A stretch of 64,000 nucleotides of DNA. Origin: Alphaproteobacteria bacterium. Its GTDB lineage: Bacteria > Pseudomonadota > Alphaproteobacteria > CAAGCB01 > CAG-977. Below are positions 8,012 to 18,395 of this stretch, in pieces. The DNA lies in the NCBI GenBank assembly GCA_900768465.1, contig CAAGCY010000025.1, positions 38,879 to 102,878 on the forward strand, read 5' to 3'. Made by a program: the position numbers and the translations under genes. Below the pieces are notes generated by a model. That model was not told the DNA's origin, searched no databases, and worked only from the letters and a program-made list of their open reading frames with translations. Each line of letters starts with the position of its first letter. Within the stretch, counting starts at the first letter, position 1.

Positions 8012-10123
8012 ATGGGACGCGAAAGAAAATTTAAACCCAAAGCAACCCCCGTTTTGACGGGTTCCGATGTCGGCACAGTCAGCAAACGCGGCTGGATTAT
8101 CAAGGAAAAACATAACCATTTGATGGATTATGCCGCCAGTTCGCCGATTACCATTGAACACGTCAGTCCGCAAATCGACGCGGGACGCTATGCCGTCAAA
8201 CGTGAAGTCGGCGACACGATGGATGTCGTGTGCAGTATTTTCAAAGACGGACATGACTTGATTAAAGCCGTGATTTTGTGCCGTTTGGCGGATTCAAACG
8301 AATGGTGGGAAACTCCGATGACCGAAGTCAACCACGGGCTTGCCCAATGGTACGGTCAGCTGTGGTTCGGCACGAACGCCCGCTATATCTATACGATTGA
8401 AGCTTGGGTTGACGAATACGGCACTTGGCTGGACGGCACGACCAAAAAGCTGGAAGCGGGACAGGACATTTCCCTTGAATTGGTCGAAGGTGCGGATATG
8501 GTGCGAAAAACCGTCGAACGCTTGAAAACCATCAAGGACGTTCGCGACGAAGACGCGCGCAAAGCCGATTTGGCTTTGCTGCAGGACGCTTTGAAGCGTT
8601 TTGACGAAAACGAAGACATGTACCAATGCGCCAACATTCTGATGGGTAATGACGTTTCCGAGGCGATGGACCGCTGGCCCGACCGCGAAAAGGCGACGCG
8701 CTATGACCGCGAGCTGGAAGTTTACGTCGACCGCGAACGCGCCCGATTCGGCGCGTGGTACGAAATGGACGTCCGTTCGCAAGGCTCCGTCCCCGGCGTT
8801 CACGGCACGTTCAAAGACGCGGAAGCCCGTTTGCCCGATATTCAAGCCATGGGATTCGACGTGGTTTACATGCTGCCGATTCATCCTATCGGCTATGCGC
8901 ACCGCAAGGGCAAAAACAATTCGCTGGTGTGCGAACCGGGCGACGTCGGGTCGCCTTACGCCATCGGTTCGGCGGAGGGCGGACACCGCTCGATTCATCC
9001 TCAGCTGGGGACGATGGACGACTTCCGCTCCTTTGTCGCCAAAACGCACGAATTGGGCATGGAAGTTGCCATGGACTTTGCGATTCAATGCTCGCCCGAC
9101 CACCCGTGGATTAAAGAACATCCCGAATGGTTTACTTTCCGTCCCGACGGCACGATTAAATACGCCGAAAATCCGCCCAAGAAATATCAGGACATCGTGA
9201 ACGTGAATTTCTACGGCGAACATTCCGAGTCGCTGTGGCTGGAATTGCGCGACACGTTTTTGTTCTGGGCGAACGAGGGCGTGCGCATTTTCCGCGTCGA
9301 CAATCCGCATACGAAATCTGTTCCGTTCTGGGAATGGGTGATTCGCGAAGTGCAGAACGTTTATCCCGACACTTTGTTTTTGGCGGAAGCGTTCACCCGT
9401 CCGCCCATGATGCAGATGTTGGCGAAAGTCGGCTTTACGCAGTCGTATTCGTACTTTGCATGGCGCGAAAGCAAAAAGGACTTGGAGGAATACTTTACGG
9501 AACTGACGCAGACGGACGAAAAAGAGTTCATGCGTCCGAACCTGTTCCCGACGACACCCGACATTATGCCGATGTATTTGCACGACGCGCCGCGTTCGGC
9601 GTTTATCATCCGCTTTATTCTGGCGGCGACGCTCAGCCCGTCTTACGGTATGCTGAACGGCTACGAACTGTGCGAAAACGACGGTATTCCGGGACGCGAG
9701 GAGTTCAATAACTCGGAAAAATACGAAATCCGCACGCGCGACTGGAACGCCGAGGGCAACATCAAGGACGTTGTCGCGGCAATCAACTGGATTCGCGGTG
9801 AAAACTACGCTTTGCAGGAGTACGAAAACCTGCGGTTCTACACGTCGGAAAACGACAATATCATTTTCTACGGCAAAATGACCGAAGACAGAAGCAATAT
9901 GATTTTTGTCGCACTCAGCCTTGACCCGTATCACGGACAGGCGGGGCGGATTTGGTTCCCGACGGAGGAAATGAACGTTGCGTTCGGCGGGCGCTTCCAT
10001 GTCGAAGAACTGCTGAGCGGGCGCGAATTCGACGTGCGGGGCAATGAATTGTGGATCAACCTGTATCCTGCGGGAAATCAGGCGGAAATCTATCGCGTGA
10101 CGCCGATTGACCGCGCGTGGTAA
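8012..10123 (+). CDS. glgE: Alpha-1,4-glucan:maltose-1-phosphate maltosyltransferase GlgE
   Basis: A 703-residue GH13 enzyme transferring maltosyl units from maltose-1-phosphate to the non-reducing end of an alpha-glucan. The N-terminal beta-sandwich/DUF3416 region covers about residues 30-220. The catalytic barrel holds VRIFRVDNPHTK with nucleophile Asp430 and FLAEAFTRP with acid/base Glu459; PHTKP-type text after the nucleophile is typical of GlgE rather than amylases. It opens a five-enzyme alpha-glucan operon and is followed within 17 bp by maltokinase, which makes its substrate. No GlgA or GlgC is present in the window, so polymer synthesis here appears to run through maltose-1-phosphate. 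Confidence 0.93.
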   Translation: MGRERKFKPKATPVLTGSDVGTVSKRGWIIKEKHNHLMDYAASSPITIEHVSPQIDAGRYAVKREVGDTMDVVCSIFKDGHDLIKAVILCRLADSNEWWETPMTEVNHGLAQWYGQLWFGTNARYIYTIEAWVDEYGTWLDGTTKKLEAGQDISLELVEGADMVRKTVERLKTIKDVRDEDARKADLALLQDALKRFDENEDMYQCANILMGNDVSEAMDRWPDREKATRYDRELEVYVDRERARFGAWYEMDVRSQGSVPGVHGTFKDAEARLPDIQAMGFDVVYMLPIHPIGYAHRKGKNNSLVCEPGDVGSPYAIGSAEGGHRSIHPQLGTMDDFRSFVAKTHELGMEVAMDFAIQCSPDHPWIKEHPEWFTFRPDGTIKYAENPPKKYQDIVNVNFYGEHSESLWLELRDTFLFWANEGVRIFRVDNPHTKSVPFWEWVIREVQNVYPDTLFLAEAFTRPPMMQMLAKVGFTQSYSYFAWRESKKDLEEYFTELTQTDEKEFMRPNLFPTTPDIMPMYLHDAPRSAFIIRFILAATLSPSYGMLNGYELCENDGIPGREEFNNSEKYEIRTRDWNAEGNIKDVVAAINWIRGENYALQEYENLRFYTSENDNIIFYGKMTEDRSNMIFVALSLDPYHGQAGRIWFPTEEMNVAFGGRFHVEELLSGREFDVRGNELWINLYPAGNQAEIYRVTPIDRAW

Positions 10124-10140
10124 AGACAGGGAGGCAGACT

Positions 10141-11661
10141 TTGGAAAATAAAACGGAAGTGTCCGCTTGGTTGGCGGATAAAGCTTTCAAACAGACGTTT
10201 TGCGGGGCTTTGGAAAGCTTTTTGCCGACCAAACGCTGGTACAGCGCAAAAGACGACACGATTAAAGCCGTTGATGTCGAAGCCGTCGCGCCGCTTTCCG
10301 CGAAAACGACTTTTGCGGTTGTCAGGGTTGAATTGAACGGCGGGGACGCGCCGATGTTCATCATTCCTTTGCGCGCCGCATTCGGCGAACAGGCAAAAGC
10401 GGTCAATCCGGACGCCGTCATTTGTTCCGTTGAAGACGGTGTGATCTTTGATGCCGCGGGCGAAAGCGATTTTTCCGCGGGTGTGCTGGATTTGATGGCG
10501 AAAGACGCGATGCTTGCCGTCGGAAACGGCTTGACCTTCAAAGCGTCCGCCACGGCAAAAGGCAAGGCTTTGATTGAAGCCGTCGCGGGACTGCCGCAAA
10601 AGATGATGGGTGTCGAACAAAGCAACACGTCCTTGATCGTCGGCAAAAAGATTATGCTGAAAGTCTACCGCCGCGTCGCTTACGGCGAAAATCCCGAAAT
10701 CGTTACGTCCGCGTTTTTGACGGAAACGGCGAAGTTCGAAAACACGCCCGCTTATTTGGGCAAAGCCGAGCTGGTGAGCGCCGACGGCAAAATCTTGGGT
10801 GTCGGCATTTTGCAGGCTTTTGTCGCAAACGACGGCGACGGCTGGGGCTATACGATGAACTATCTGCAATCCGTTTTCGCCAAAGTGAAAAACGGCGAAG
10901 CGATTGACCACGCCGACTATCTGAAAACGGCGGCTTTGCTGGGCAAGCGCACCGCGGAAATGCACAAGGCGTTTGCCAAAGGCACGGACAAGGTGTTCGC
11001 GCCCGCGCCCGTGTCGAACGCCGATTTGACGGACTGGACGGCGCAGGTCGTCGCGCAGGCGGACAGAACGATTGCGGTGGCAAAAGCCAACGTCGCGTCT
11101 TTGACGGGCGAAATGCGGCGCAAAGTCGAAAACCTGATTGCCCGCCGCGACGCGATTGTCGAACGGATTGAAGCGCTTGTTCCGTCAGACGTAAAGTGTA
11201 TGAAGACCCGCTTTCACGGGGATTACCATTTGGGGCAGGTGGTTGTCGCAAACGGCGACTTTTTCCTGCTGGATTTTGAAGGTGAGCCTTTGCGCCCGAT
11301 TGCGGAACGCCAAATCAAGCATTGCGTTTTGAAAGACGTTGCGGGCATGGTGCGGTCGTTTGACTATGCCGCGTTCGGTTCGGTGCTGATGTTCGTCGCC
11401 GAAGCCGACAGACCGCAAATGCTGCCCGTCGCCGCCGAATGGCAAAAACAGGCAACAGAAGCGTTTTTAAACGGCTATTTCCAAAATATGGCGGGCTGCG
11501 CGTCTTTACCCGACAAGGCGGCGGACACGCAAAAGCTGCTTGACCTGTTTATTTTGGAAAAAGCGCTGTACGAAGTGATTTACGAAGTCGCGAACCGTCC
11601 GGACTGGCTTGCCATTCCGATGAACGGTTTGTCGCGGCTGATTGACCTTGACGGAGAATAA
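10141..11661 (+). CDS. mak: Maltokinase (maltose-1-phosphate synthase), TTG start
   Basis: A 506-residue enzyme phosphorylating maltose to maltose-1-phosphate for GlgE. The N-terminal cap contains FLPTKRWYSAKD. The C-terminal kinase-like lobe has TRFHGDYHLGQVV (catalytic loop) and FLLDFEGEP (metal-binding Asp), typical of stand-alone Pep2/Mak proteins. The open frame reaches a GTG at 10117 that lies within the end of glgE, but GGGAGG (10129-10134) is 6 nt before the TTG at 10141, which I take as the start. In many bacteria Mak is fused to or next to trehalose synthase TreS; neither arrangement is seen here. Confidence 0.9.
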   Translation: MENKTEVSAWLADKAFKQTFCGALESFLPTKRWYSAKDDTIKAVDVEAVAPLSAKTTFAVVRVELNGGDAPMFIIPLRAAFGEQAKAVNPDAVICSVEDGVIFDAAGESDFSAGVLDLMAKDAMLAVGNGLTFKASATAKGKALIEAVAGLPQKMMGVEQSNTSLIVGKKIMLKVYRRVAYGENPEIVTSAFLTETAKFENTPAYLGKAELVSADGKILGVGILQAFVANDGDGWGYTMNYLQSVFAKVKNGEAIDHADYLKTAALLGKRTAEMHKAFAKGTDKVFAPAPVSNADLTDWTAQVVAQADRTIAVAKANVASLTGEMRRKVENLIARRDAIVERIEALVPSDVKCMKTRFHGDYHLGQVVVANGDFFLLDFEGEPLRPIAERQIKHCVLKDVAGMVRSFDYAAFGSVLMFVAEADRPQMLPVAAEWQKQATEAFLNGYFQNMAGCASLPDKAADTQKLLDLFILEKALYEVIYEVANRPDWLAIPMNGLSRLIDLDGE

Positions 11662-11663
11662 GC

Positions 11664-13871
11664 ATGAAAAATTATTTAGACGAAAGTATCGTAGAAGCCT
11701 TGGTTACTTCGGGATATGGGGATCCGTTCTCCGTCTTGGGGATTCATCGCGAAGGCGCGGACGGCGATTTGGTTGTCCGCACATTCCAGCCGCAGGCGCA
11801 AAACGTTTACGTTCTGGAATACGAAACGGGCAAAGTGATGGCGCAAATGGAACGCGTCCACAGCTCGGGGCTGTTCCAATACGAATTCCCCGCCGACTGG
11901 GATTACTTCAAATACCGTCTGCGCATCGATTTGTGGCAGGGCGAATCCTATGACACCGAAGACGCTTACCGCTTTCCGCCCGTGTTGGGGGATATGGACA
12001 TTTATTATATGTCCGAAGGTTCCCATTTGGACGAATACGACCGCTTGGGCGCGCATCCGATAAAGCTGGACGGTGTTGACGGCGTCGCGTTTGCCGTGTG
12101 GGCGCCGAACGCCCGCCGCGTGTCCGTCGTCGGCACGTTCAACGAATGGGACGGCCGCCGCCACATGATGCGTCCGCGCGGTTCGTCGGGCATTTGGGAA
12201 ATCTTTGTTCCCCATATCGGCGAAGGCGCTTTGTACAAATACGAACTTATCGGACCCGAAGGCAATATCCTGCCGCTGAAAGCCGACCCTGTCGCTTTTT
12301 ATGCGGAAAAACGCCCGTCGACCGCGTCGGTTGTTTACAACCTTGACCGCTATGAATGGAAAACCAAAGGCTGGGGCAAAAAACGCGAAGCCGCCAATGC
12401 GATGGATGCGCCGATTTCGATTTACGAAGTCCACTTGGGGTCTTGGCGCAGAAACAGCGACGAAGGCATGCGCTATCTGACGTACCGCGAAATGGCGGAC
12501 GAACTGGTTCCTTATGTCAAGGATATGGGCTATACGCACGTTGAACTGCTGCCCGTCAACGAACATCCGTTCGACGGATCGTGGGGATATCAGGCAACGG
12601 GGCTGTACGCGCCGACCAGCCGTTTCGGCACGCCCGACGAATTCCGCGAACTGATTGACGCGTTCCACAAAGCGGGGATTGCCGTCATCATGGACTGGGT
12701 TCCCGGTCATTTCCCCAAGGATTCGTTCGGTTTGGCGAACTTTGACGGCACGGCTTTGTACGAACATGCCGATCCGCGCCGCGGCGAACACAAGGATTGG
12801 GGAACCAAAATTTACAACTACGGCCGCCGCGAAGTGAACAACTTCCTGACATCGAACGCGATGTTCTGGAACAAGAAATATCAAGTCGACGGTTTGCGCG
12901 TCGATGCGGTGGCGTCCATGCTGTATTTGGACTACAGCCGCAAAGCGGGCGAGTGGATTCCCAACAAATTCGGCGGACACGAAGATTTGGAAGCCGTCGA
13001 GTTCTTGAAGCGCACCAACGAGTTGATGTACGAAAATTGTCCGGGGACGGCGACGTTCGCGGAAGAATCGACCGCATGGCCGATGGTGTCCCGTCCGACG
13101 TACATGGGCGGCTTGGGCTTCGGTTACAAATGGAATATGGGCTGGATGCACGACACGCTGGACTATATGGCTTTGGATCCGATTTACCGCCGCTACAACC
13201 ACAACAAAATGACGTTCGGCATGCTGTATGCCTATAACGAAAACTTCGTGCTGCCCCTCAGCCACGACGAAGTCGTTCACGGCAAAGGTTCTTTGTTGGC
13301 GAAAATGTCGGGCGACCGTTGGCAGAAATTTGCGAACTTGCGCGCGTACTACGGCTTTATGTACGGCTTCCCCGGCAAAAAGCTGCTGTTCATGGGCAGC
13401 GAATTCGCTCAAGACCGCGAATGGGACTACAACGGTTCTTTGAGCTGGCATTTGCTGAACGACCCGATGCACCGCGGCGTGCAGAGCGTTGTGCGCGATT
13501 TGAACAAAATCTATCGCGAAATGCCCGCTTTGTTTGAACAGGACTACGATCCGCAGGGCTTTGAATGGATTGATCCGAACAACGCCGACGAAAGCGTGTT
13601 CAGCTTTATCCGCTACGGCAAAGACAGAAAGGATATGGCGGTCGTCGTGTCCAACTTTACGCCCGTGCCGCGCGAAAACTTCAAGCTTGGCGTCCCCAAA
13701 GGCGGCAAGTATATCGAAGTTTTCAACTCCGACGCCGAAATTTACGGCGGCAGCGGAATGGGCAATATGGGCGCGGTCGAAGCGACGGACGAAGGATGGA
13801 ACAACCGCGAACATTCGGTTTCCGTCACGCTGCCGCCTTTGTCGACGCTGATTTTCGTCCCCCAAGGTTAA
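11664..13871 (+). CDS. glgB: 1,4-alpha-glucan branching enzyme GlgB
   Basis: A 735-residue GH13 enzyme creating alpha-1,6 branches in glycogen. It has the full bacterial layout: N1 region with GDPFSVLGIHREG, a CBM48 domain (residues about 125-215, FAVWAPNARRVSVVG), the catalytic barrel with GLRVDAVASM (nucleophile Asp414), ATFAEESTAWP (acid/base Glu467) and LSHDEVVHGKGSL, then a C-terminal beta domain. The ATG follows GGAGAAT and sits 2 bp after the maltokinase stop, so translation is probably coupled. Together with GlgE it would make a branched glucan from maltose-1-phosphate. Confidence 0.96.
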   Translation: MKNYLDESIVEALVTSGYGDPFSVLGIHREGADGDLVVRTFQPQAQNVYVLEYETGKVMAQMERVHSSGLFQYEFPADWDYFKYRLRIDLWQGESYDTEDAYRFPPVLGDMDIYYMSEGSHLDEYDRLGAHPIKLDGVDGVAFAVWAPNARRVSVVGTFNEWDGRRHMMRPRGSSGIWEIFVPHIGEGALYKYELIGPEGNILPLKADPVAFYAEKRPSTASVVYNLDRYEWKTKGWGKKREAANAMDAPISIYEVHLGSWRRNSDEGMRYLTYREMADELVPYVKDMGYTHVELLPVNEHPFDGSWGYQATGLYAPTSRFGTPDEFRELIDAFHKAGIAVIMDWVPGHFPKDSFGLANFDGTALYEHADPRRGEHKDWGTKIYNYGRREVNNFLTSNAMFWNKKYQVDGLRVDAVASMLYLDYSRKAGEWIPNKFGGHEDLEAVEFLKRTNELMYENCPGTATFAEESTAWPMVSRPTYMGGLGFGYKWNMGWMHDTLDYMALDPIYRRYNHNKMTFGMLYAYNENFVLPLSHDEVVHGKGSLLAKMSGDRWQKFANLRAYYGFMYGFPGKKLLFMGSEFAQDREWDYNGSLSWHLLNDPMHRGVQSVVRDLNKIYREMPALFEQDYDPQGFEWIDPNNADESVFSFIRYGKDRKDMAVVVSNFTPVPRENFKLGVPKGGKYIEVFNSDAEIYGGSGMGNMGAVEATDEGWNNREHSVSVTLPPLSTLIFVPQG

Positions 13872-13887
13872 AGGAGACTGACGTTCC

Positions 13888-16227
13888 ATGCCGCAAGGGA
13901 TTCGCGTTTTTCCCGGTCGCCCCTATCCGTTGGGGGCGACTTGGGACGGTCACGGGGTCAACTTCGCGCTGTTTTCCGCCAATGCGGAAAAAGTGCTTTT
14001 GTGCTTGTTCGATGAAACGGGAACCAAGGAGATTCAGCGAATCGCCATGCCCGAACGCACCGACGAAGTGTGGCACGTTTATTTGCCGAACATTCAGCCG
14101 GGGCAGCTGTACGGCTATCGCGTTTTCGGACCGTACGATCCCGAACGCGGTCATCGATTCAATCACAACAAACTGTTGATTGATCCGTATGCCAAATCTT
14201 TGACGGCAAACCCCGTGTTTCACGAAACAATGCAGGGCTATCGCGCGGGCAGTCCGAAAGCCGATATGTCTTTCGATCGCCGCGACAGTGCGCCTTTCGC
14301 GCCGAAATGCCGCGTCGTTGACGATGCGTTTGCGTGGAACGGCGACAAAAAGCCCGAAACCGCGTGGACGGAAACAATCATTTACGAAACGCACCTGAAA
14401 GGCTTTACGTTCAAAAATCCCGAAATCGACGAACATATCCGCGGGACTTTTTCGGCGATGGCGGCGCCCGAAGCGGTCGCTTATTTGAAAAGCTTGGGTA
14501 TTACGTCGGTCGAATTTTTGCCGATTCAGTCGTTCTTTACGCCGAAACACCTGTTGGATCACAAGCTGGTCAATTATTGGGGCTACGACCCGATTGCGTA
14601 CTTCGCGCCGCACCCGTCCTATATGGCGGGAACGGATTTGGCGGAAGTCAAATCCATGGTGCGCGCTTTCCACGAAGCGGGAATCGAGGTCGTCATGGAC
14701 GTTGTCTACAACCATACGGGCGAGGGTAACCAGATGGGCGTGACGCTTTGTTTCCGCGGGATTGACAATGCGGTTTACTACCGCTTGAACCCGACGAACA
14801 AACGGTATTACGAAGACACGACGGGCTGCGGCGCGTCGTTTAACGTCGAACATCCGCGCGTGCTGCAGCTGGTCATGGATTCCTTGCGTTATTGGGTGGA
14901 AAACGTCCATGTCGACGGCTTTCGTTTCGATTTGGCGCCGACTTTGGCGCGCACGGCAAACGGCTTTAACCAAAACGCGGGCTTTTTGTCCGCCGTTCAG
15001 CAAGACCCCGTTTTACAGCGCGTCAAGATGATTGCCGAACCCTGGGATGTCGGTATGGGCGGCTATCAGGTCGGGGCTTTCCCGCCGGGGTGGTCGGAAT
15101 GGAACGACCGTTTCCGCGATACGACGCGCTTGTTTTGGAAAGGCGACAAGGGGCAAATCGGAAACCTCGCGTCCCGATTGACGGGGTCGAGCGAAACGTT
15201 CGGCTACCGCGGGCGGCATCCGTGGACCAGCGTCAACTTTATCACGGCGCACGACGGGTTCACTTTGCAGGACGTTGTCAGCTACAACGACAAGCACAAT
15301 CAAGCCAACGGCGAAGACAACCGCGACGGGGCGAACGACAACAAGTCGTGGAACTCCGGCGTCGAGGGCGAAACAAGCGATCCCGCCGTGCTGGATTTAA
15401 GACTGCGCCGCAAACGCGCGATGATGGCGACGCTGATGCTGTCGCTGGGCGTGCCGATGATGACGGCGGGCGATGAATTTTGCCGCACGCAAAGGGGCAA
15501 CAACAACGCTTATTGTCAGGACAGTCCGATAAGCTGGCTGAACTGGGAAAGCATATCCCAAGACGACGCGGCGTTTACGGACTTTGTGCGGTATCTGATT
15601 CAAATCCGCTTGGCGCACCGCGTTTTCCGCCGCAAGCGTTACTATACGGGCAAAAAAATCGGCGATTCCAAAGTCAAAGACATTACTTGGATGACGCCCG
15701 AGGGCTTGGAAATGAGCGACGCCGACTGGGGCAAGCCGTATGCGCAAAGCTTGTCCGCGCTGATTTGCGGGTCGCTGAGCGTCGCTTTTTGCAACGACGA
15801 GGGGCGGTTCACGTCGGACAATCATTTCTTTTTGGTCATGAACGCCAGCGGCGAAAGCATTGAATGGCTGTTACCCGAAGTGCAAAAGGAAACGCAATGG
15901 TCGCTGATTTTGGATACAACGCGCCCGAATCCGAAAGTCGAAAACGAACCGCACAAATCAGGCGAGCTTTATAACGTTCCCGCGTGGTCGGTGCTGTTGT
16001 TCGAAGCTCCCATTCCCGATGAAGATAAGGCTGAATTGCTGGCGCGCGAAGGGACGACGGGCATTTTGGGCGGTGTGTATCAAGCCGTTCAGAAAAGCCG
16101 TCTGGTCGCGACGACGGACGATTTGGACAGACTGGACTTTATGACTTACGGTCCGATGGGACCCGTTGCGACATCTGCCGATTTGACCGAACCGGAAGAA
16201 TACGACGGCTTTACAAAGCTGATTTAG
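13888..16227 (+). CDS. glgX: Glycogen debranching enzyme GlgX (isoamylase type)
   Basis: A 779-residue GH13 debranching enzyme hydrolysing alpha-1,6 branches of limit dextrin. CBM48-like N terminus (LGATWDGHGVNFALFS), then VYNHTGEGNQ, HVDGFRFDLAP (nucleophile Asp), MIAEPWDVGMGGYQ (acid/base Glu), and TAHDGFTLQDVVSYNDKHN with NGEDNRDG, all typical of GlgX/TreX. The C-terminal end is about 60-100 residues longer than common GlgX proteins, with an acidic tail of unknown role. It lies 16 bp after glgB in the same operon, with AAAGGAG before the ATG, so branching and debranching enzymes are made together. Confidence 0.94.
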   Translation: MPQGIRVFPGRPYPLGATWDGHGVNFALFSANAEKVLLCLFDETGTKEIQRIAMPERTDEVWHVYLPNIQPGQLYGYRVFGPYDPERGHRFNHNKLLIDPYAKSLTANPVFHETMQGYRAGSPKADMSFDRRDSAPFAPKCRVVDDAFAWNGDKKPETAWTETIIYETHLKGFTFKNPEIDEHIRGTFSAMAAPEAVAYLKSLGITSVEFLPIQSFFTPKHLLDHKLVNYWGYDPIAYFAPHPSYMAGTDLAEVKSMVRAFHEAGIEVVMDVVYNHTGEGNQMGVTLCFRGIDNAVYYRLNPTNKRYYEDTTGCGASFNVEHPRVLQLVMDSLRYWVENVHVDGFRFDLAPTLARTANGFNQNAGFLSAVQQDPVLQRVKMIAEPWDVGMGGYQVGAFPPGWSEWNDRFRDTTRLFWKGDKGQIGNLASRLTGSSETFGYRGRHPWTSVNFITAHDGFTLQDVVSYNDKHNQANGEDNRDGANDNKSWNSGVEGETSDPAVLDLRLRRKRAMMATLMLSLGVPMMTAGDEFCRTQRGNNNAYCQDSPISWLNWESISQDDAAFTDFVRYLIQIRLAHRVFRRKRYYTGKKIGDSKVKDITWMTPEGLEMSDADWGKPYAQSLSALICGSLSVAFCNDEGRFTSDNHFFLVMNASGESIEWLLPEVQKETQWSLILDTTRPNPKVENEPHKSGELYNVPAWSVLLFEAPIPDEDKAELLAREGTTGILGGVYQAVQKSRLVATTDDLDRLDFMTYGPMGPVATSADLTEPEEYDGFTKLI

Positions 16228-16243
16228 CGAAAGGATATTTAAC

Positions 16244-18394
16244 GTGACAAACCATATCGAAACGGTCAATCTGTTAGCTGAAAAGGCGGGGATTTTACCC
16301 GAGTTTTCGGCGGAAGGCAGAATTTACAAAACATCCTTTGAAACGCAAATCGCGGTGCTGAAAGGGTTGGGCATTGACGCGTCCGTTCCCGAAAAAGCGG
16401 AACAGGCTTTGCAAGCCGAGCTGGAAAAACCGTTCAAGCGCGCTTTACCGCCCGTTGTCGTCGCTCGTATTGAAAAAGGCGTTGCCGAAATCCCCGTAAC
16501 CGTTCACGCCAAAGGCAAACATTCCCGGATTGACTATGTGTTGACGCTGGAATCGGGCGAACAGACGTTCGGGCATGCCGTTCCCGCGATGTTGGAAAAA
16601 ATCGACGCCAACGGCGAATACGAACGCGTAAAGCTGGTTTTGGATTTGCCCGATGTCATGGGCTATCATTCCTTGACGGTCGAAAGTCCCGATTTGCCCG
16701 AAACGGGACGGATGATGACTTTGATTGTCGCGCCGACAAAGTGCTATCAGCCCGATATGATGCGCGAAGGCGGAAAGCCGTGGGGGTATCCTTTGCAGCT
16801 GTACGCTTTGAGGTCGGCTGAAAACTGGGGTATCGGCGATTTTACGGACTTGGGAAAAATGGCGGGCGTGGCGCAGCGGTTCGGCGCGGATATTCTGGGC
16901 ATCAACCCGATTAACGTCGCGTTTATGGCGAACGTCGAAACGGCAAGCCCGTATTATTCTTCGTCGCGGTTGTTCTTAAATCCGCTTTACATTGATGTCA
17001 TGGCGGTCAATGGCGCGCAAAAATCCAAAAAACTGCAGGCTTTGCTGGCGGACAAGGATTTTCAGGCGAAATTGCAAAAAGCCCGCGCGTCCCGCATTGT
17101 CGAGTATGCTTTGGTCGGCGAACTGAAAGGCAAAGCGTTCGAGGCTTTGTACGCCGACTTTAACGGTTCCGACGCTTTCGACGCTTTTTGCGAAAAGGGC
17201 GGCGAGGCGTTGGACAATGCCGCTTTGTATCAGGTGCTGGCGGAAAACTTTGTGCTGAAGAAAAAGGGTGTCGGCTTTAAATCGTGGGGCAAAGCGTATG
17301 CTTCGCCTGATACGGCTCAATCCAAAAAATTCGCCAAAGAACACGCCGACAGAATCCGCTATTTCAAGTACTTGTTCTGGCTGGCGGACGCGCAGTTCAA
17401 AGCGGCGTCCGAAGCGTGCGGTCAGGCGAATCTGGGCATCGGGCTGTATCAGGATTTGGCGGTCGGCGTCGCGGCGGAAAGTGCCGAAACATGGGGCGCG
17501 CAGGAGCTGTTCGCCGTGGATTTAAGCATCGGTTCACCCCCCGATATGTTTAATGCGGACGGTCAGCGTTGGGGCGTCGCGCCCATGCGTCCCGCCCGCA
17601 TGCGTGAAGAAGCGTATGCTTCTTACCGTCGTATTTTAAGCGCGAATATGAAGTGCGCGGGCGCGGTGCGTATCGACCACGTCATGGGGTTGGCGCGTCT
17701 GTTCTGTATTCCCGACGGCGCGGCTGGCGCGTACGTGCAGTATCCGTTCGCCGATATGGTCGGCATTGTCGCTTTGGAAAGTCATCGCAACAAATGCCTT
17801 GTCGTCGGCGAAGACTTGGGCGTTGTCCCCGGCTTTTTCCGTGAAGCGTTGGCGGAAGCGGGGATTTTGTCGTTCCGCGTGTGCCGCTATGAACGCACGC
17901 CCGACGGTCGCTACATTCCGCCCGCAAGCTATCCCGAATCGGCTTTGGTCGCGGCGGGAACGCACGATATGCCGACTTTGACGGGCTGGTGGACGGGCGG
18001 CGATATTGATGCCGCGTGCAAAATCGGGATGATGGACGGACAAAAGGAACAAATCGCCCGCGACGATCGTCGTGCCGACCGTTTCGCTTTGGTCGAAGCG
18101 ATGTCCCGCGTCGGATTGTGGTTTGTGGAATCGGAAAACTTTGAATCCCAAATCAACGGTGCTTTGCCGCCCAAGATGATTGAAAAGATTTACACTTATC
18201 TGGCGCAGGCTCCGTGTCAGGTGTTTTTGGTGCAGCTGGAGGATGTCTTGCGTCAAGCCGAGCAGATGAATATGCCGGGGACGTGCGACGAATATCCGAA
18301 CTGGCGTTTCAAGCTGCCGAAAACAATCGAAGAACTGGATTCCGACGGCGATATGGAAAAAATCGCCAACATTTTGAAAGCGGCGCGATCGTAA
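16244..18394 (+). CDS. malQ: 4-alpha-glucanotransferase (amylomaltase) MalQ
   Basis: A 716-residue GH77 enzyme disproportionating malto-oligosaccharides, releasing glucose and longer glucans. Signatures: WGIGDFTDLG, GINPINVAF, VRIDHVMGL (nucleophile Asp), VVGEDLGVVP (acid/base Glu) and GTHDMPTLTGWWTG. The long N-terminal region (residues 1-165) is typical of the proteobacterial MalQ subtype. GTG start with AAGGA 8 nt upstream. It is the fifth enzyme of the alpha-glucan operon and could rebuild maltose or longer primers from products of GlgX, supplying both Mak and GlgE. Confidence 0.94.
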   Translation: MTNHIETVNLLAEKAGILPEFSAEGRIYKTSFETQIAVLKGLGIDASVPEKAEQALQAELEKPFKRALPPVVVARIEKGVAEIPVTVHAKGKHSRIDYVLTLESGEQTFGHAVPAMLEKIDANGEYERVKLVLDLPDVMGYHSLTVESPDLPETGRMMTLIVAPTKCYQPDMMREGGKPWGYPLQLYALRSAENWGIGDFTDLGKMAGVAQRFGADILGINPINVAFMANVETASPYYSSSRLFLNPLYIDVMAVNGAQKSKKLQALLADKDFQAKLQKARASRIVEYALVGELKGKAFEALYADFNGSDAFDAFCEKGGEALDNAALYQVLAENFVLKKKGVGFKSWGKAYASPDTAQSKKFAKEHADRIRYFKYLFWLADAQFKAASEACGQANLGIGLYQDLAVGVAAESAETWGAQELFAVDLSIGSPPDMFNADGQRWGVAPMRPARMREEAYASYRRILSANMKCAGAVRIDHVMGLARLFCIPDGAAGAYVQYPFADMVGIVALESHRNKCLVVGEDLGVVPGFFREALAEAGILSFRVCRYERTPDGRYIPPASYPESALVAAGTHDMPTLTGWWTGGDIDAACKIGMMDGQKEQIARDDRRADRFALVEAMSRVGLWFVESENFESQINGALPPKMIEKIYTYLAQAPCQVFLVQLEDVLRQAEQMNMPGTCDEYPNWRFKLPKTIEELDSDGDMEKIANILKAARS

Positions 18395-18395
18395 G

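Noticed and set aside
11676..13889. 737-codon open frame opposite glgB
   Set aside because: Complete overlap with a well-supported GlgB gene; no translation signals or recognisable domain.
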